A stretch of DNA of 64,000 bases from Taklimakanibacter sp021828105 (GTDB lineage: Bacteria > Pseudomonadota > Alphaproteobacteria > Rhizobiales > Aestuariivirgaceae), in assembly GCA_021828105.1 (NCBI GenBank), contig JAKATG010000006.1, positions 1-64,000 on the forward strand. The letters are read 5' to 3'. Position numbers and translations under genes: made by a program. The notes under the pieces were generated by a model that saw nothing but the letters and a program-made list of their open reading frames with translations, was not told the DNA's origin and did not search any database. Each line of letters opens with the position of its first letter. The stretch's first letter is position 1. This document shows, in pieces, positions 43,363 to 53,339 of the stretch.

Positions 43363-44322
43363 ATGGCAGAAGGAGCAGGATCGCGCGGCAGCGATGTGAT
43401 CGGCACATCGCGGGCTTCCTATGCCCTGATGCTGCTGTTCTTCTTAGGTCCCGCGGTCGCGATCTATACGCTCTTCTCCATCTATCCCTTGATCGCGACG
43501 ATCGTGCTGTCGACCTTCGATGCGGGCCAAGGCGGGGTGAAGAGCTTCATCGGCCTCGACAATTTCCGCACGCTGCTGTTCGATCCTCTGTGGTCGAAGC
43601 CGTTCTGGAACGCGCTTCTCAACAACTGCATCTTCTTTCTCATTCATATGCTGGTGCAGAATCCGATCGGCATCGCGCTGGCGGCACTCCTGAGCTTGCC
43701 GAAGCTTCCCTTCCGCACCGGCTATCGCACCCTCATCTTCATGCCGACCATGCTGTCGGTGGTCATCATCGGCTTCATCTGGCAGCTCATCCTGTCGCCG
43801 CTGTGGGGCATCTCGAAAGGCTTCCTCGGCTTCTTCGGTCTCGGAGCGCTGTTCGCGCCCTGGCTTGGCCAGGAAGAGAGCGCGCTCGTCACCTTGTCGC
43901 TCATCTCGGTATGGCAGTTCATCGGCATGCCGATGATCCTGATCTACACGGCGCTGCTCGCCATCCCCGACGATCTGACCGATGCCGCGACCGTCGACGG
44001 GCTCAACCAGATCCGCACCTTCTTCTATGTGAAGCTGCCCTTGATCCTGCCCACCATCGGCCTCGTCTCGATCCTGACCTTCGTCGGCAACTTCAACGCC
44101 TTCGACCTCATCTATGCGGTAAAAGGCGCGCTCGCCGGGCCCAATTTTGCTTCCGACATCATGGGCACGCTGTTCTATCGCACCTTCTTCGGCTACCAGC
44201 TCCAGGTCGGCGATCCCGCCATGGGCTCGGCGGTGGCGACCCTCATGTTCATCATCATCCTGGTCGGCGTGATGATCTATCTCTTCGTCATCCAGCGGCG
44301 CATCCAGCGCTACAGCTTCTGA
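43363..44322 (+). CDS. Sugar ABC transporter permease (MalF type)
   Basis: A permease of about 319 residues with six membrane segments. The EAA loop lies near residue 220, in IPDDLTDAATVDGLNQIRTFFYVKLPLILP. The N-terminal 20 residues are hydrophilic, followed by YALMLLFFLGPAVAIYTLF. The start is uncertain. ATG 43363 has GAGGG just upstream but very close, ATG 43348 is also in frame, and the still earlier ATG at 43327 lies inside the terminator stem. It pairs with the next permease. Confidence 0.88.
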   Translation: MAEGAGSRGSDVIGTSRASYALMLLFFLGPAVAIYTLFSIYPLIATIVLSTFDAGQGGVKSFIGLDNFRTLLFDPLWSKPFWNALLNNCIFFLIHMLVQNPIGIALAALLSLPKLPFRTGYRTLIFMPTMLSVVIIGFIWQLILSPLWGISKGFLGFFGLGALFAPWLGQEESALVTLSLISVWQFIGMPMILIYTALLAIPDDLTDAATVDGLNQIRTFFYVKLPLILPTIGLVSILTFVGNFNAFDLIYAVKGALAGPNFASDIMGTLFYRTFFGYQLQVGDPAMGSAVATLMFIIILVGVMIYLFVIQRRIQRYSF

Positions 44323-44333
44323 AGGAGGGGAAG

Positions 44334-45161
44334 ATGCGGCGCAAACTCGGTCCCGTTGCCGTCCATCTGGTGCTCGGCGCCTATACGCTGCTGGCGATCT
44401 TCCCGATCCTGCTGGTGCTCTACAACTCGTTCAAGTCGCGCAAGGCGATCTTCGGCTCGCCCTTGGCGCTGCCGGGGCCGGAAAGCTTCTCGCTGATCGG
44501 CTATCAGAAGGTGTTCGCCGATTCGGCCGTGCCGCTCTATTACTTCAACAGCATCTCGGTCACCGTCACCACCATCTTCATCACGCTCATCATCGGCGCG
44601 ATGGCGGCCTGGGCGCTCACCGAATACCGCTTCCGCTGGAGCACGCTGCTCGGCATCTATCTCGCTATCGGAATCATGGTGCCGATCAGGCTCGGCAGCG
44701 TGTCGATCCTCAAGCTCGTCGCCGACATGAACCTGGTCAACACGCGCACCGCGCTGATCCTCGTCTATACGGCGCAGAGCCTGCCGCTCGCCATCTTCAT
44801 CTTGTCGGAATTCATCGCCCAGATCCCCAAGGATCTGCGCGAGGCGGCGCGCTGCGACGGGGTCAGCGAATACACCATCTTCTTCCGCATCATCCTGCCG
44901 CTCATCCGCCCGGCGATGGCGACGGTCGCCGTCTTCACCATGATCCCGATCTGGAACGATCTGTGGTTCCCGCTGCTGCTGTCGCCGGGCGGCGGCAAGC
45001 AGACGATCACGCTCGGCATCCAGCAGTTCATCGGCCAGTATGTCACCGACTGGAACGCGGTGCTGGCGGCGCTGTCGGTGGCGATCATCCCGGTGCTCAT
45101 CCTCTACGCGCTCTTCTCGCGTCAGCTCATTCGCGGCCTGACGTCGGGCGCGGTCAAGTAA
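44334..45161 (+). CDS. Sugar ABC transporter permease (MalG type)
   Basis: A 275-residue permease with an N-terminal helix (VHLVLGAYTLLAIFPILLVLYNSF) and an EAA loop in IPKDLREAARCDGVSEYTIFFRIILPLIRP. AGGAGG precedes the ATG at 44334, which follows the partner permease by 11 bases. A longer frame upstream lies entirely inside the other permease gene. It forms the membrane channel with the product of 43363. Confidence 0.9.
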   Translation: MRRKLGPVAVHLVLGAYTLLAIFPILLVLYNSFKSRKAIFGSPLALPGPESFSLIGYQKVFADSAVPLYYFNSISVTVTTIFITLIIGAMAAWALTEYRFRWSTLLGIYLAIGIMVPIRLGSVSILKLVADMNLVNTRTALILVYTAQSLPLAIFILSEFIAQIPKDLREAARCDGVSEYTIFFRIILPLIRPAMATVAVFTMIPIWNDLWFPLLLSPGGGKQTITLGIQQFIGQYVTDWNAVLAALSVAIIPVLILYALFSRQLIRGLTSGAVK

Positions 45162-45171
45162 CGAGGCCTCC

Positions 45172-46248
<1,077 letters not shown>

Positions 46249-46281
46249 CGCAGGCCCGCGCAGGAAAAGAGCGAGGCTTCC

Positions 46282-47019
46282 TTGTCTGATCACAAAGGCC
46301 GCATCATCCTGGTGACCGGCGCTTCGCGCGGCATCGGCCGGGCCGCCTTCCAGGCCCTGGCCCGCGCCGGCGCCCATGTCATAGCGACCGCGCGCAGCCT
46401 CGAAGCGCTTCGCGGATTCGATTCGGAAGCGAAATCATTGGGCGGCGAAGCCACTCTGGCGGCATGCGAAATGGGCTCGGCCGGCGATATCGACCGTCTT
46501 TGCGAATCGATTCGGAACCGTTTCGATCGCCTCGACGGACTTTTCGGCAATGCCGGCATCCTGGGGCCCAAGCGGGCGGTGGGCGATCTCCCGCCGGCCG
46601 AATTCGAAGCGGCGCTCACCATCAACCTCACCGGCAATTTCCGGCTGCTGCACCGGCTCGATCCGCTGCTCAAGGCGAGCCCTGGCGGGCGCGCCCTGTT
46701 CGTCACCTCGGGCGTGGCCTGGAAGCGCCATGCCGGCTGGTCGCCTTATGCGGTGAGCAAGGCGGCGCTCGAAGCCCTGGTCGGCGTCTATGCGCATGAG
46801 ATCGCGGACACGGCGGTGAGGGCCAATCTGATCAGCCCGGGACCGATCCGCACCGAATTGCGGGTCGAGGCCTGGCCAGACGAAGATCCCGATAGCGTGC
46901 CTTTGCCCGAGGCGCTGGCGCCCGCGATCCTCACCATGCTCAGCCCCGGTTTCGACCAAAACGGCGTGATCTTCGATTTCAAGACCGGGCTCTATACACG
47001 CTGCCAGCCTCCGGCCTAG
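46282..47019 (+). CDS. SDR-family oxidoreductase at the end of the amino-sugar operon
   Basis: A 245-residue short-chain dehydrogenase with TGASRGIGRAAF at residue about 12, the NAG motif (GLFGNAGILGP) near residue 88, and the catalytic SGVAWKRHAGWSPYAVSKAA segment carrying Tyr and Lys. The start is TTG at 46282, with GAGG about 10 bases upstream. It follows the ATPase gene by 33 bases, so it may be the last gene of the murQ operon. Its substrate is unknown. It could act on an amino-sugar derivative or be unrelated. Confidence 0.82.
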   Translation: MSDHKGRIILVTGASRGIGRAAFQALARAGAHVIATARSLEALRGFDSEAKSLGGEATLAACEMGSAGDIDRLCESIRNRFDRLDGLFGNAGILGPKRAVGDLPPAEFEAALTINLTGNFRLLHRLDPLLKASPGGRALFVTSGVAWKRHAGWSPYAVSKAALEALVGVYAHEIADTAVRANLISPGPIRTELRVEAWPDEDPDSVPLPEALAPAILTMLSPGFDQNGVIFDFKTGLYTRCQPPA

Positions 47020-47033
47020 CCATCATGCCAGCG

Positions 47034-47053
47034 TCTGCCATCTTGATGGCAGA
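47034..47053. promoter_or_regulatory. Perfect palindrome upstream of the toxin-antitoxin pair
   Basis: TCTGCCATC-TT-GATGGCAGA is a perfect 9-base inverted repeat 39 bases before the antitoxin ATG and 14 bases after the SDR stop. RHH antitoxins often repress their own operon through such a site. It could instead be a weak transcription stop for the SDR gene, but no T-run follows. Confidence 0.5.
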
Positions 47054-47092
47054 TCTCTCATCGCTTATATTGGATCTGGATAGGAGGCCCAG

Positions 47093-47344
47093 ATGGCAGA
47101 ACCCCAACTTTCCGTCCGTAGCGCCAGAGCGCGCGATCTCGCTCACCGACTGGCTCGTCGGGAGAACCGCTCGATCGCGGATATCGTCGAGCGGGCTCTG
47201 GAAGCTTATGAGATTCGTGAGGCCGGTCGGGAGCCGGCCGCATCTTTTTATGCTCGTCTTGCTGCCGAGAGCGACGCTGACGACATCGACCTTGAGGCCG
47301 TGATCAAGGAAAACCGGAAGAAACATTCGGGCATAGACCTTTGA
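47093..47344 (+). CDS. vapB: FitA/VapB-like ribbon-helix-helix antitoxin
   Basis: An 83-residue protein. The N-terminal 45 residues read as an RHH DNA-binding domain (LSVRSARARDLAHRLARRENRSIADIVERALEAYE) of the FitA/plasmid-stability type. The acidic C-terminus (ESDADDIDLEAV) would wrap the toxin. A strong AGGAGG sits 5 bases before the ATG. It is the antidote of the PIN-domain toxin encoded next, whose start overlaps its stop. A lower GC content than the neighbours suggests acquisition. Confidence 0.87.
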   Translation: MAEPQLSVRSARARDLAHRLARRENRSIADIVERALEAYEIREAGREPAASFYARLAAESDADDIDLEAVIKENRKKHSGIDL

Positions 47345-47754
47345 TCTTCCTCGACACGAATGTCGTTTCCGAGACCCTAAGGAAGCAGCCGAATGAAGCC
47401 GTTATAGCCTGGCTTGCTCGCCATGATGGCGAACTCGCGCTTCCCACCGTGACGATCGCTGAGATCGCGTTTGGTATTCAGAAAATACGACCCGATCAGC
47501 GTGCACTTAGGCTGGAGCGAAGTTTATCCGAATGGCGGCATCGCTTCGCATCTCGCATCTTCGGACTGACGGAGGATGCGGCGCTAGCCTACGGGGAAAT
47601 CATGGGCACCGCGACAAGGCAAGGACGCCCCATGTCTGCACCCGACGGTATGATTGCCGCAATCGCTCGCGTGAACGGTGGGCGTCTCGCGACCCGCAAT
47701 TTGACGGACTTTGAGACAACGAGTCTAGATCTCATATCTCCTTGGGATTTCTAA
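47341..47754 (+). CDS. vapC: VapC-like PIN-domain ribonuclease toxin
   Basis: A 137-residue PIN domain. The metal-binding acidic residues are Asp5 (FLDTN), Glu41 (TIAEIAFG), Asp102 (SAPDGMIAA) and Asp123 (NLTDFE). The full set is present, so it is probably an active RNA-cleaving toxin of the FitB/VapC type. The start is TTG at 47341, overlapping the antitoxin stop as TTGA. The codon use is noticeably less GC-rich than the genome. Together with the antitoxin it forms a compact stability module between two catabolic operons. Confidence 0.9.
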   Translation: MIFLDTNVVSETLRKQPNEAVIAWLARHDGELALPTVTIAEIAFGIQKIRPDQRALRLERSLSEWRHRFASRIFGLTEDAALAYGEIMGTATRQGRPMSAPDGMIAAIARVNGGRLATRNLTDFETTSLDLISPWDF

Positions 47755-47873
47755 GTATTCTCTAATTCTCACGCCTTCTCTCGTCATGCGCTTGATGCGC
47801 TGCAGCGACGAATTTCATTGACTCGTGTCCGAGATTGAAAAATATTGCAGCCAACGAAAAAAATTGCAAACGG

Positions 47874-48896
47874 ATGGGAGCGTTGGACCAGCCACGGTCA
47901 AATCTCACTCTCGATGAGGAATCGACCCTCGCGGCGCGCGCCGCCTGGCTCTATTTTGCCGGCGGCCAGACCCAGGGCGAGATCGCCGAGAAGCTCCATA
48001 TCCCCAACACGAAGGCGCATCGGCTCATCGCGCGCGCCAGCCGTGACGGCCTCATCCGCGTCTTTGTCGAAGGGCCGATCGCCGGCTGCGTCGGGCTCGA
48101 AGAACAGCTCAAAAAACAATTCGGCCTCGGTCATTGCGAGGTCGTGCCCAATATCGATGAAGGCGCCTTGCCCTTGCGCACGCTCGGCATGGCGGGGGCG
48201 CGCTATTTGCGCAACGTCATCGACCGCGCGCTGCACAAGACCATTGGCGTCGGCCATGGCCGCACCCTTGCCGCGGCGATCGATTTCCTGCCCAGCTCGC
48301 CCGCACCGCAGGTCAAATTCGTCTCGCTGCTCGGCGGCCTCACGCGACGCTTCGCCGCCAATCCATATGACGTGATCCATCGCCTGTCGGAGCGCACGGG
48401 CTCGGAAGCCTATCTTCTCCCGGTGCCGTTCTTCGCCAACAGCGTCCAGGACAAAGCCGTGCTGCTGTCGCAATTCGGCATCGCCGACGTCGTGGCGCTG
48501 GCGCGCGAGGCGAGCCTGCATCTGGTCGGCATCGGCGAGGTCGACAATCAGGGCTTCATCACCTCCGCCGGCATGATCGCGCCCAAGGAGATCGAAGAGG
48601 TGGCGCGTGCCGGCGCGCTCGGCGAAGTGCTGGGCTCGTTCTTCGACGACAATGGCAGGCGCGTGCCGAACGATCTCTCCGACCGCGCACTCGCTCCCGA
48701 TATCGAGACGTTGCGCGGGCGCGAGATGGTCGCCATCGCCGGCGGCCGCAACAAGATGAAAGCCATTCGCGCGGTGCTGAGAAGCGGTCTCCTGACCGGC
48801 CTCATCACCGACGAATCGACCGCCCGGCAATTGACGGGGGAGGAAGCGGGCGCAGAACCCGGCAACAAGAACGGCGCCAAGACCGCAACTGCCTGA
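47874..48896 (+). CDS. SorC/EryD-like sugar-binding transcriptional regulator
   Basis: A 340-residue regulator. An N-terminal helix-turn-helix (AAWLYFAGGQTQGEIAEKLHIPNTKAHRLIARA, residues about 20-50) is followed by a SorC-type phospho-sugar-binding domain, with GVGHGRTLAAAIDFLP and the VGIGEVDNQGFITSAG motif. The ATG at 47874 is favoured over an upstream in-frame codon in the AT-rich leader. It lies just before the polyol transporter operon in the same direction and probably controls it. EryD of the erythritol locus is the best-known relative in such company. Confidence 0.87.
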   Translation: MGALDQPRSNLTLDEESTLAARAAWLYFAGGQTQGEIAEKLHIPNTKAHRLIARASRDGLIRVFVEGPIAGCVGLEEQLKKQFGLGHCEVVPNIDEGALPLRTLGMAGARYLRNVIDRALHKTIGVGHGRTLAAAIDFLPSSPAPQVKFVSLLGGLTRRFAANPYDVIHRLSERTGSEAYLLPVPFFANSVQDKAVLLSQFGIADVVALAREASLHLVGIGEVDNQGFITSAGMIAPKEIEEVARAGALGEVLGSFFDDNGRRVPNDLSDRALAPDIETLRGREMVAIAGGRNKMKAIRAVLRSGLLTGLITDESTARQLTGEEAGAEPGNKNGAKTATA

Positions 48897-48926
48897 CGAC
48901 TATCCAACCAACGGAGGAAAATGGGA

Positions 48927-50366
48927 ATGTACGAGAAAGAAAAAGGGCTGTTCGACGCTTTCGTCGCCGGCAAGCTCTCGCGGCGCGAATTGCTCAGCAC
49001 TTCGGCCAAGCTCGGAATTTCAGCCGCCGCCGGCGGCATGCTGCTGACAGCCGCGCAATCGCGCGCCATGGCGGCGGATTTCGACTGGATGGCCCATAAG
49101 GGCACGAAGCTGAAACTCCTGCTCAACAAGCATCCTTACGCCGATGCGATGATCGCCAATCTGCAGACCTTCAAGGACATGACCGGCATGGACGTCACCT
49201 ATGACGTCTTCCCGGAGGACGTCTATTTCGACAAGGTGACGGCAGCGCTCTCCTCGAGCTCGAGCGAATATGATGCCTTCATGACCGGCGCCTATATGAC
49301 CTGGACCTATGGTCCCGCCGGCTGGATCGCCGATCTCAACGAATATATCAAGGACCCGGCGAAGACGAACCCCAACTACAATTGGGACGACGTGCTGCCG
49401 GGCTTGCGTGCGTCGACCGCCTGGAACGGCGTGCCGGGCGGCGAGCTTGGCTCGGCCGATGCCAAGCAGTGGTGCATCCCTTGGGGCTATGAGCTCAACA
49501 ACCTCTCCTACAATGTGAAGATGTTCGAGAAGGCGGGCGTCCAGCCGCCGAAGAATCTCGACGAGCTCGTTGCCACCTCGGCGAAGCTCACCAAGGACTT
49601 GGGCGGACCCTATGGCGTCGGCGTGCGCGGCTCGCGCTCCTGGGCGACGATCCATCCGGGCTTCCTGTCGGGCTATTCGAATTTCGGCCAGCGGGACTTC
49701 ACCGTCGCCGACGGCAAGCTCACCGCGGCGATGAACACCGCCGAATCGAAAGCCTTCCACAAGCAATGGGTGCAGATGATCCAGGAATCGGGGCCGAAGA
49801 ACTGGTCGACCTATACCTGGTATCAGGTCGGCACCGATCTCGGCGCCGGCGCTTCCGCCATGATCTTCGATGCCGACATTCTCGGCTACTTCATGAATGG
49901 CGGCGACAACAAGGAGAAGGGCAATATCGGCTATGCGCCCTTCGCCGCCAATCCGAAGGCCTCCGCGCCCACGCCCAATGTGTGGATCTGGTCGCTGGCG
50001 CTGTCGAACTTCTCAGGCCAGAAGGACGCCGCCTGGTACTTCCTGCAATGGGCGTCCTCGGTCGAGCACGACCTGTTCGGCGCGCGCAAGATGGACTTCG
50101 TCAATCCGGTCCGCGCCTCGGTGTGGAAGGACGAGGAGTTCAGAAGCCGCATCGACAAGTCCTATCCGGGCTATCTCAACCAGCACGACACGTCGGCGCC
50201 GGGGGCCAAGATCTACTTCACGGCGCAGCCCTTGTTCTTCGACCTCACCACCCAGTGGGCCGAGACACTCCAGAAGATGGTGGCCAAGCAGGTGCCGGTC
50301 GATGAAGGCCTCGACCAGCTCGCCGCCAATGTCGACAAGCAGCTGAAGGATGCCGGTCTCGGCTAG
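48927..50366 (+). CDS. Tat-exported ABC solute-binding protein (polyol importer)
   Basis: A 479-residue binding protein. Its N-terminus carries a twin-arginine motif, LSRRELLSTSAKLGIS (Arg19-Arg20), followed by a hydrophobic stretch and cleavage near SRAMAADF, so it is exported folded by Tat. The ATG at 48927 has GGAGG 9 bases upstream, a better spacing than the ATG at 48921. The mature part is a family-1 sugar-binding fold (WKDEEFRSRIDKSYPGYL). It supplies the two permeases downstream. The ligand is predicted to be a polyol from the catabolic genes. Confidence 0.9.
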   Translation: MYEKEKGLFDAFVAGKLSRRELLSTSAKLGISAAAGGMLLTAAQSRAMAADFDWMAHKGTKLKLLLNKHPYADAMIANLQTFKDMTGMDVTYDVFPEDVYFDKVTAALSSSSSEYDAFMTGAYMTWTYGPAGWIADLNEYIKDPAKTNPNYNWDDVLPGLRASTAWNGVPGGELGSADAKQWCIPWGYELNNLSYNVKMFEKAGVQPPKNLDELVATSAKLTKDLGGPYGVGVRGSRSWATIHPGFLSGYSNFGQRDFTVADGKLTAAMNTAESKAFHKQWVQMIQESGPKNWSTYTWYQVGTDLGAGASAMIFDADILGYFMNGGDNKEKGNIGYAPFAANPKASAPTPNVWIWSLALSNFSGQKDAAWYFLQWASSVEHDLFGARKMDFVNPVRASVWKDEEFRSRIDKSYPGYLNQHDTSAPGAKIYFTAQPLFFDLTTQWAETLQKMVAKQVPVDEGLDQLAANVDKQLKDAGLG

Positions 50367-50380
50367 ACGCTGCTTCAACC

Positions 50381-50416
50381 GCACAGCCCGGCCACGTCCT
50401 CCCGGCCGGGCTGTGC
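50381..50416 (+). terminator. Strong hairpin between binding-protein and permease genes
   Basis: A perfect 13-base stem GCACAGCCCGGCC / GGCCGGGCTGTGC (50381-50393 and 50404-50416) surrounds a 10-base loop, 15 bases after the binding-protein stop. No T-run follows, so it is more likely an mRNA-stabilising or attenuating structure than a full terminator. It mirrors the hairpin at 43314-43346 in the other sugar transporter operon. Confidence 0.75.
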
Positions 50417-50462
50417 AACCCTTCACGATGATCTATAGTTGGATGGAGAACGGTCCAGCATC

Positions 50463-51389
50463 ATGACCGCGGCAGCCGACCACATGACCAGACCCAAGAC
50501 CTCGAGCCGGTTCCTGCGCCGCGCGCTGCCCTATCTGTTGAGCCTGCCGGCGCTCCTGGTCTGCATCGGGATCCTCATACCCTTCATCACCGCCGTCTAT
50601 TATTCGCTGATGCGCTTCAGGCTCAATCTGCCGCAGCTCAAGGGCTTCATCTGGTTCGACAATTATATCAATTTCCTCAGCGACGCCGCTTTCTGGAACA
50701 CGGTCAAGATCTCGCTCGTCTATGCGGGGGTCACCGTCGGCGTCGAATTGCTGCTCGGCCTCGGCATTGCGCTCCTCCTGCAGAAGCCGACCCGCTTCAA
50801 CAATCTGGCCTCGATCCTGCTGCTGCTTCCCCTGATGACGGCGCCGGCGCTGGCGGCGCTGATGTGGAAGCTGATGACCAACCCGAATTTCGGCATCCTC
50901 AGCTATTTCGTGAGCCTTTTGGGCTTCAGCAATTTCAAATGGGCGTCCGATCCCTCGACCGCGCTCCTCACCGTGACGCTCGTCGATGTCTGGGTCTATA
51001 CGCCCTTCATCATGATCCTGCTGCTCGCCGGCCTGCGCTCGCTGCCCAAGGCGCCGTTCGAAGCGGCAGCCCTCGACGGCGTGCCCAGGAGCTTCGTCTT
51101 CTTCCGCATCACCTTGCCGATGCTGCTCCCTTACATCATCACCGCCTCGCTGTTCCGGCTCCTCGATTCCATCCAGCAGTTCGACATCATCTATTCGATG
51201 ACGCAAGGCGGGCCCGGCGACACGCTGATGGTGTTCCAGGTCCAGTCCTATCTCGAATTCTTCCAGTACACGAATGTCGGGCGCTCGGCGGCGCTGCTCA
51301 TCATCCTGTGGGCGATCACCTTTCTGCTCTCCAATATCTTCATCAAGCAGTGGCTCAAACTGCGCGAACGCGCGCATGGCGGAGCGTGA
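50463..51389 (+). CDS. ABC transporter permease, MalF type (polyol importer)
   Basis: A 308-residue permease with six membrane segments. It has an N-terminal FLRRALPYLLSLPALLVCIGILIPF helix and an EAA loop in LPKAPFEAAALDGVPRSFVFFRITLPMLLP. The ATG at 50463 is preferred. A TTG 8 codons upstream is in frame, and GGAG lies between them at poor spacing for either. It forms the channel with the next permease. Confidence 0.9.
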   Translation: MTAAADHMTRPKTSSRFLRRALPYLLSLPALLVCIGILIPFITAVYYSLMRFRLNLPQLKGFIWFDNYINFLSDAAFWNTVKISLVYAGVTVGVELLLGLGIALLLQKPTRFNNLASILLLLPLMTAPALAALMWKLMTNPNFGILSYFVSLLGFSNFKWASDPSTALLTVTLVDVWVYTPFIMILLLAGLRSLPKAPFEAAALDGVPRSFVFFRITLPMLLPYIITASLFRLLDSIQQFDIIYSMTQGGPGDTLMVFQVQSYLEFFQYTNVGRSAALLIILWAITFLLSNIFIKQWLKLRERAHGGA

Positions 51390-51393
51390 AGCC

Positions 51394-52251
51394 ATGGATC
51401 ACACCTCCACATTCGAACGGGTCGTCCGCGGCATCCTCATCGCCCTGGTGATGATCTTCTTCCTGTTCCCGATCTTCTGGATCGTACTGATGTCGTTCCA
51501 GACCAACGAGACGATCCTGCGCATCCCGCCCAGCATCGTGTTCGAGCCGACGCTCTCCAACTACTCGGCCTTGATCACCGGCACGCTCAAGACCACGGCC
51601 GGCAATCTCGACATCGCTTTCATGAAGAACCTGTGGAACAGCGTGCTGCTCTCGACGCTCTCGGTGGCGCTGGCGCTCATCCTCGGCGTGCCGGCGGCCT
51701 ATGCCTTCGCGCGCTTCCGCTTCCGCCTCGGCGAGGATATCGCCTTCACGCTCTTGTCCTTCCGCTTCGCGCCGCCCTTGCTCGTGCTCCTGCCGCTCAC
51801 TCTCTATTTCAAGCAGCTCGGCCTCACCAACACCTATATAGGCCTGATCTGGGTCTATCAGCTCATCTGCCTGCCGCTCATCCTGTGGATCGTGCGCGGC
51901 TATTTCGAGGATATCAGCCCCGATATCGAACATGCCTACCGCATCGCCGGCAACAGCTGGTGGCAGACCTTCCGCAAGATCGCCGTGCCGCTCGCCATGC
52001 CCGGCATCGCCGCCGCCGGTCTTCTCGCTTTCATCTTCGCCTGGAACAATTTCATCTTCGCGCTCATCCTCGCTTCCGCCGACAAGCAGCCGGTGACGGT
52101 GGGGGCGCTTGCTTTCGTCACCGCATCCGGCATCCAATATGGCCAAATCGCCGCCGCCATCGTGCTGTCGATCGCGCCGACGCTGGCGCTCGCCCTCTAT
52201 GCGCAGCGTTATCTGGTCGAAGGCCTGTCGCTCGGCGCGGTGAAGGGTTGA
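51394..52251 (+). CDS. ABC transporter permease, MalG type (polyol importer)
   Basis: A 285-residue permease starting with a cytoplasmic segment (FERVVRGIL) and a hydrophobic helix (LIALVMIFFLFPIFWIVLM). The EAA-type loop is ISPDIEHAYRIAGNSWWQTFRKIAVPLAMP. The ATG at 51394 has GGAG 10 bases upstream. An ATG 6 codons earlier lacks a ribosome site. It follows the partner permease by 4 bases and is followed by the first ATPase gene after 2 bases. Confidence 0.9.
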   Translation: MDHTSTFERVVRGILIALVMIFFLFPIFWIVLMSFQTNETILRIPPSIVFEPTLSNYSALITGTLKTTAGNLDIAFMKNLWNSVLLSTLSVALALILGVPAAYAFARFRFRLGEDIAFTLLSFRFAPPLLVLLPLTLYFKQLGLTNTYIGLIWVYQLICLPLILWIVRGYFEDISPDIEHAYRIAGNSWWQTFRKIAVPLAMPGIAAAGLLAFIFAWNNFIFALILASADKQPVTVGALAFVTASGIQYGQIAAAIVLSIAPTLALALYAQRYLVEGLSLGAVKG

Positions 52252-52253
52252 TC

Positions 52254-53339
52254 ATGCCGCATCTCGAACTCACCGCCGTCTCCAAATCCTTCAAGACCAA
52301 CAAGGTCCTGGACGACATCTCGCTCAGTGCCGATGCGGGCGAGATCGTCGTCATCTTCGGCCCCTCCGGCACCGGCAAGACGGTGCTGCTCCGCCTCATC
52401 GCCGGTGTCGAGGAGCCGTCATCGGGCAAGATCCGCATCGACAACCAGGACATGGCGGATGTGGCGCCCGAGCATCGCGATGTCGGCATGGCGTTCCAGA
52501 ATTTCGCGCTGTTCCCACATCTCAACGCCTTCGAGAACATCGCAAGTCCCTTGCGGGCGCGCGCGCAAGGCGAGCCCCAGGTCAAGGACGGCGTCGCGCG
52601 CGTCGCCAAGCTCCTGAAGATCGACCATGTACTGGGGCATGCGCCAAGGGAATTGTCGAACGGCCAGAAGCAGCGCACCGCCTTGGCGCGGGCGCTCGCC
52701 TCATCGCCCAAGCTCTTGCTGCTCGATGATCCCTTGCGCAATGTCGATGCCAAATTGCGCTTCGAGATGCGTCTCGAGCTGCCGCGGCTCCTGCGCCAGG
52801 CGAAATCGACCGTGCTCTATGTCACCCAGGACTACAAGGAAGCCATGGCGCTGGCCGACCGCATCGCTGTCCTCGCCGATGGCAAATTCGTCCAGGTGGC
52901 AACGCCGGAGGACATCTATCGCAAGCCGGCAACGTTGAGCGTCGCGCGTCTGTTCGGCGACCCGACGATCAATCTCGCCGAGACGACGATCGGCGATGAC
53001 GGCAGCATCGCTCTCGCCGGCGAGCGCTTGGCGGTCGACCCTTCCTATGAAGCCTGGGCGGGCCGGAAGGTCATTTTCGGTGTCAGGCCGGAAGCGATCA
53101 CCGTCAGGCAAGGCAACGGGACGGGACTCAAGGCGCAGGTCATGGCGGTGACGCCGCTCAATGAGCGCACCGTGCTCCTGCTCCAAACCGCGGCGGGAGC
53201 AGAGCTCCTGGCGTCGCTGCCGTCCTCGTCGACGGCGATCCCCAAGGCCGAGACCCGGGTCGAGGTCACCTTCAGTCTGAACGGAGCCCACTTGTTCGAT
53301 CACGAAACAGGCGAAGCGCTGACCGGAGGAAGTGCCTGA
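52254..53339 (+). CDS. ABC transporter ATPase with degenerate catalytic site (first of two)
   Basis: A 361-residue MalK-type ATPase. Walker A is intact (GPSGTGKTV). The signature is LSNGQ (residues 134-138) in place of LSGGQ. The Walker B catalytic Glu is replaced by Asp159 (LLDDPLRNVD). The switch His is Gln192 (YVTQDYKEA). It therefore binds ATP but probably hydrolyses it poorly. A TOBE domain follows (residues about 235-360). It pairs with the canonical ATPase at 53339, as in the two-ATPase glycerol transporters of rhizobia (GlpS/GlpT). Confidence 0.9.
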   Translation: MPHLELTAVSKSFKTNKVLDDISLSADAGEIVVIFGPSGTGKTVLLRLIAGVEEPSSGKIRIDNQDMADVAPEHRDVGMAFQNFALFPHLNAFENIASPLRARAQGEPQVKDGVARVAKLLKIDHVLGHAPRELSNGQKQRTALARALASSPKLLLLDDPLRNVDAKLRFEMRLELPRLLRQAKSTVLYVTQDYKEAMALADRIAVLADGKFVQVATPEDIYRKPATLSVARLFGDPTINLAETTIGDDGSIALAGERLAVDPSYEAWAGRKVIFGVRPEAITVRQGNGTGLKAQVMAVTPLNERTVLLLQTAAGAELLASLPSSSTAIPKAETRVEVTFSLNGAHLFDHETGEALTGGSA

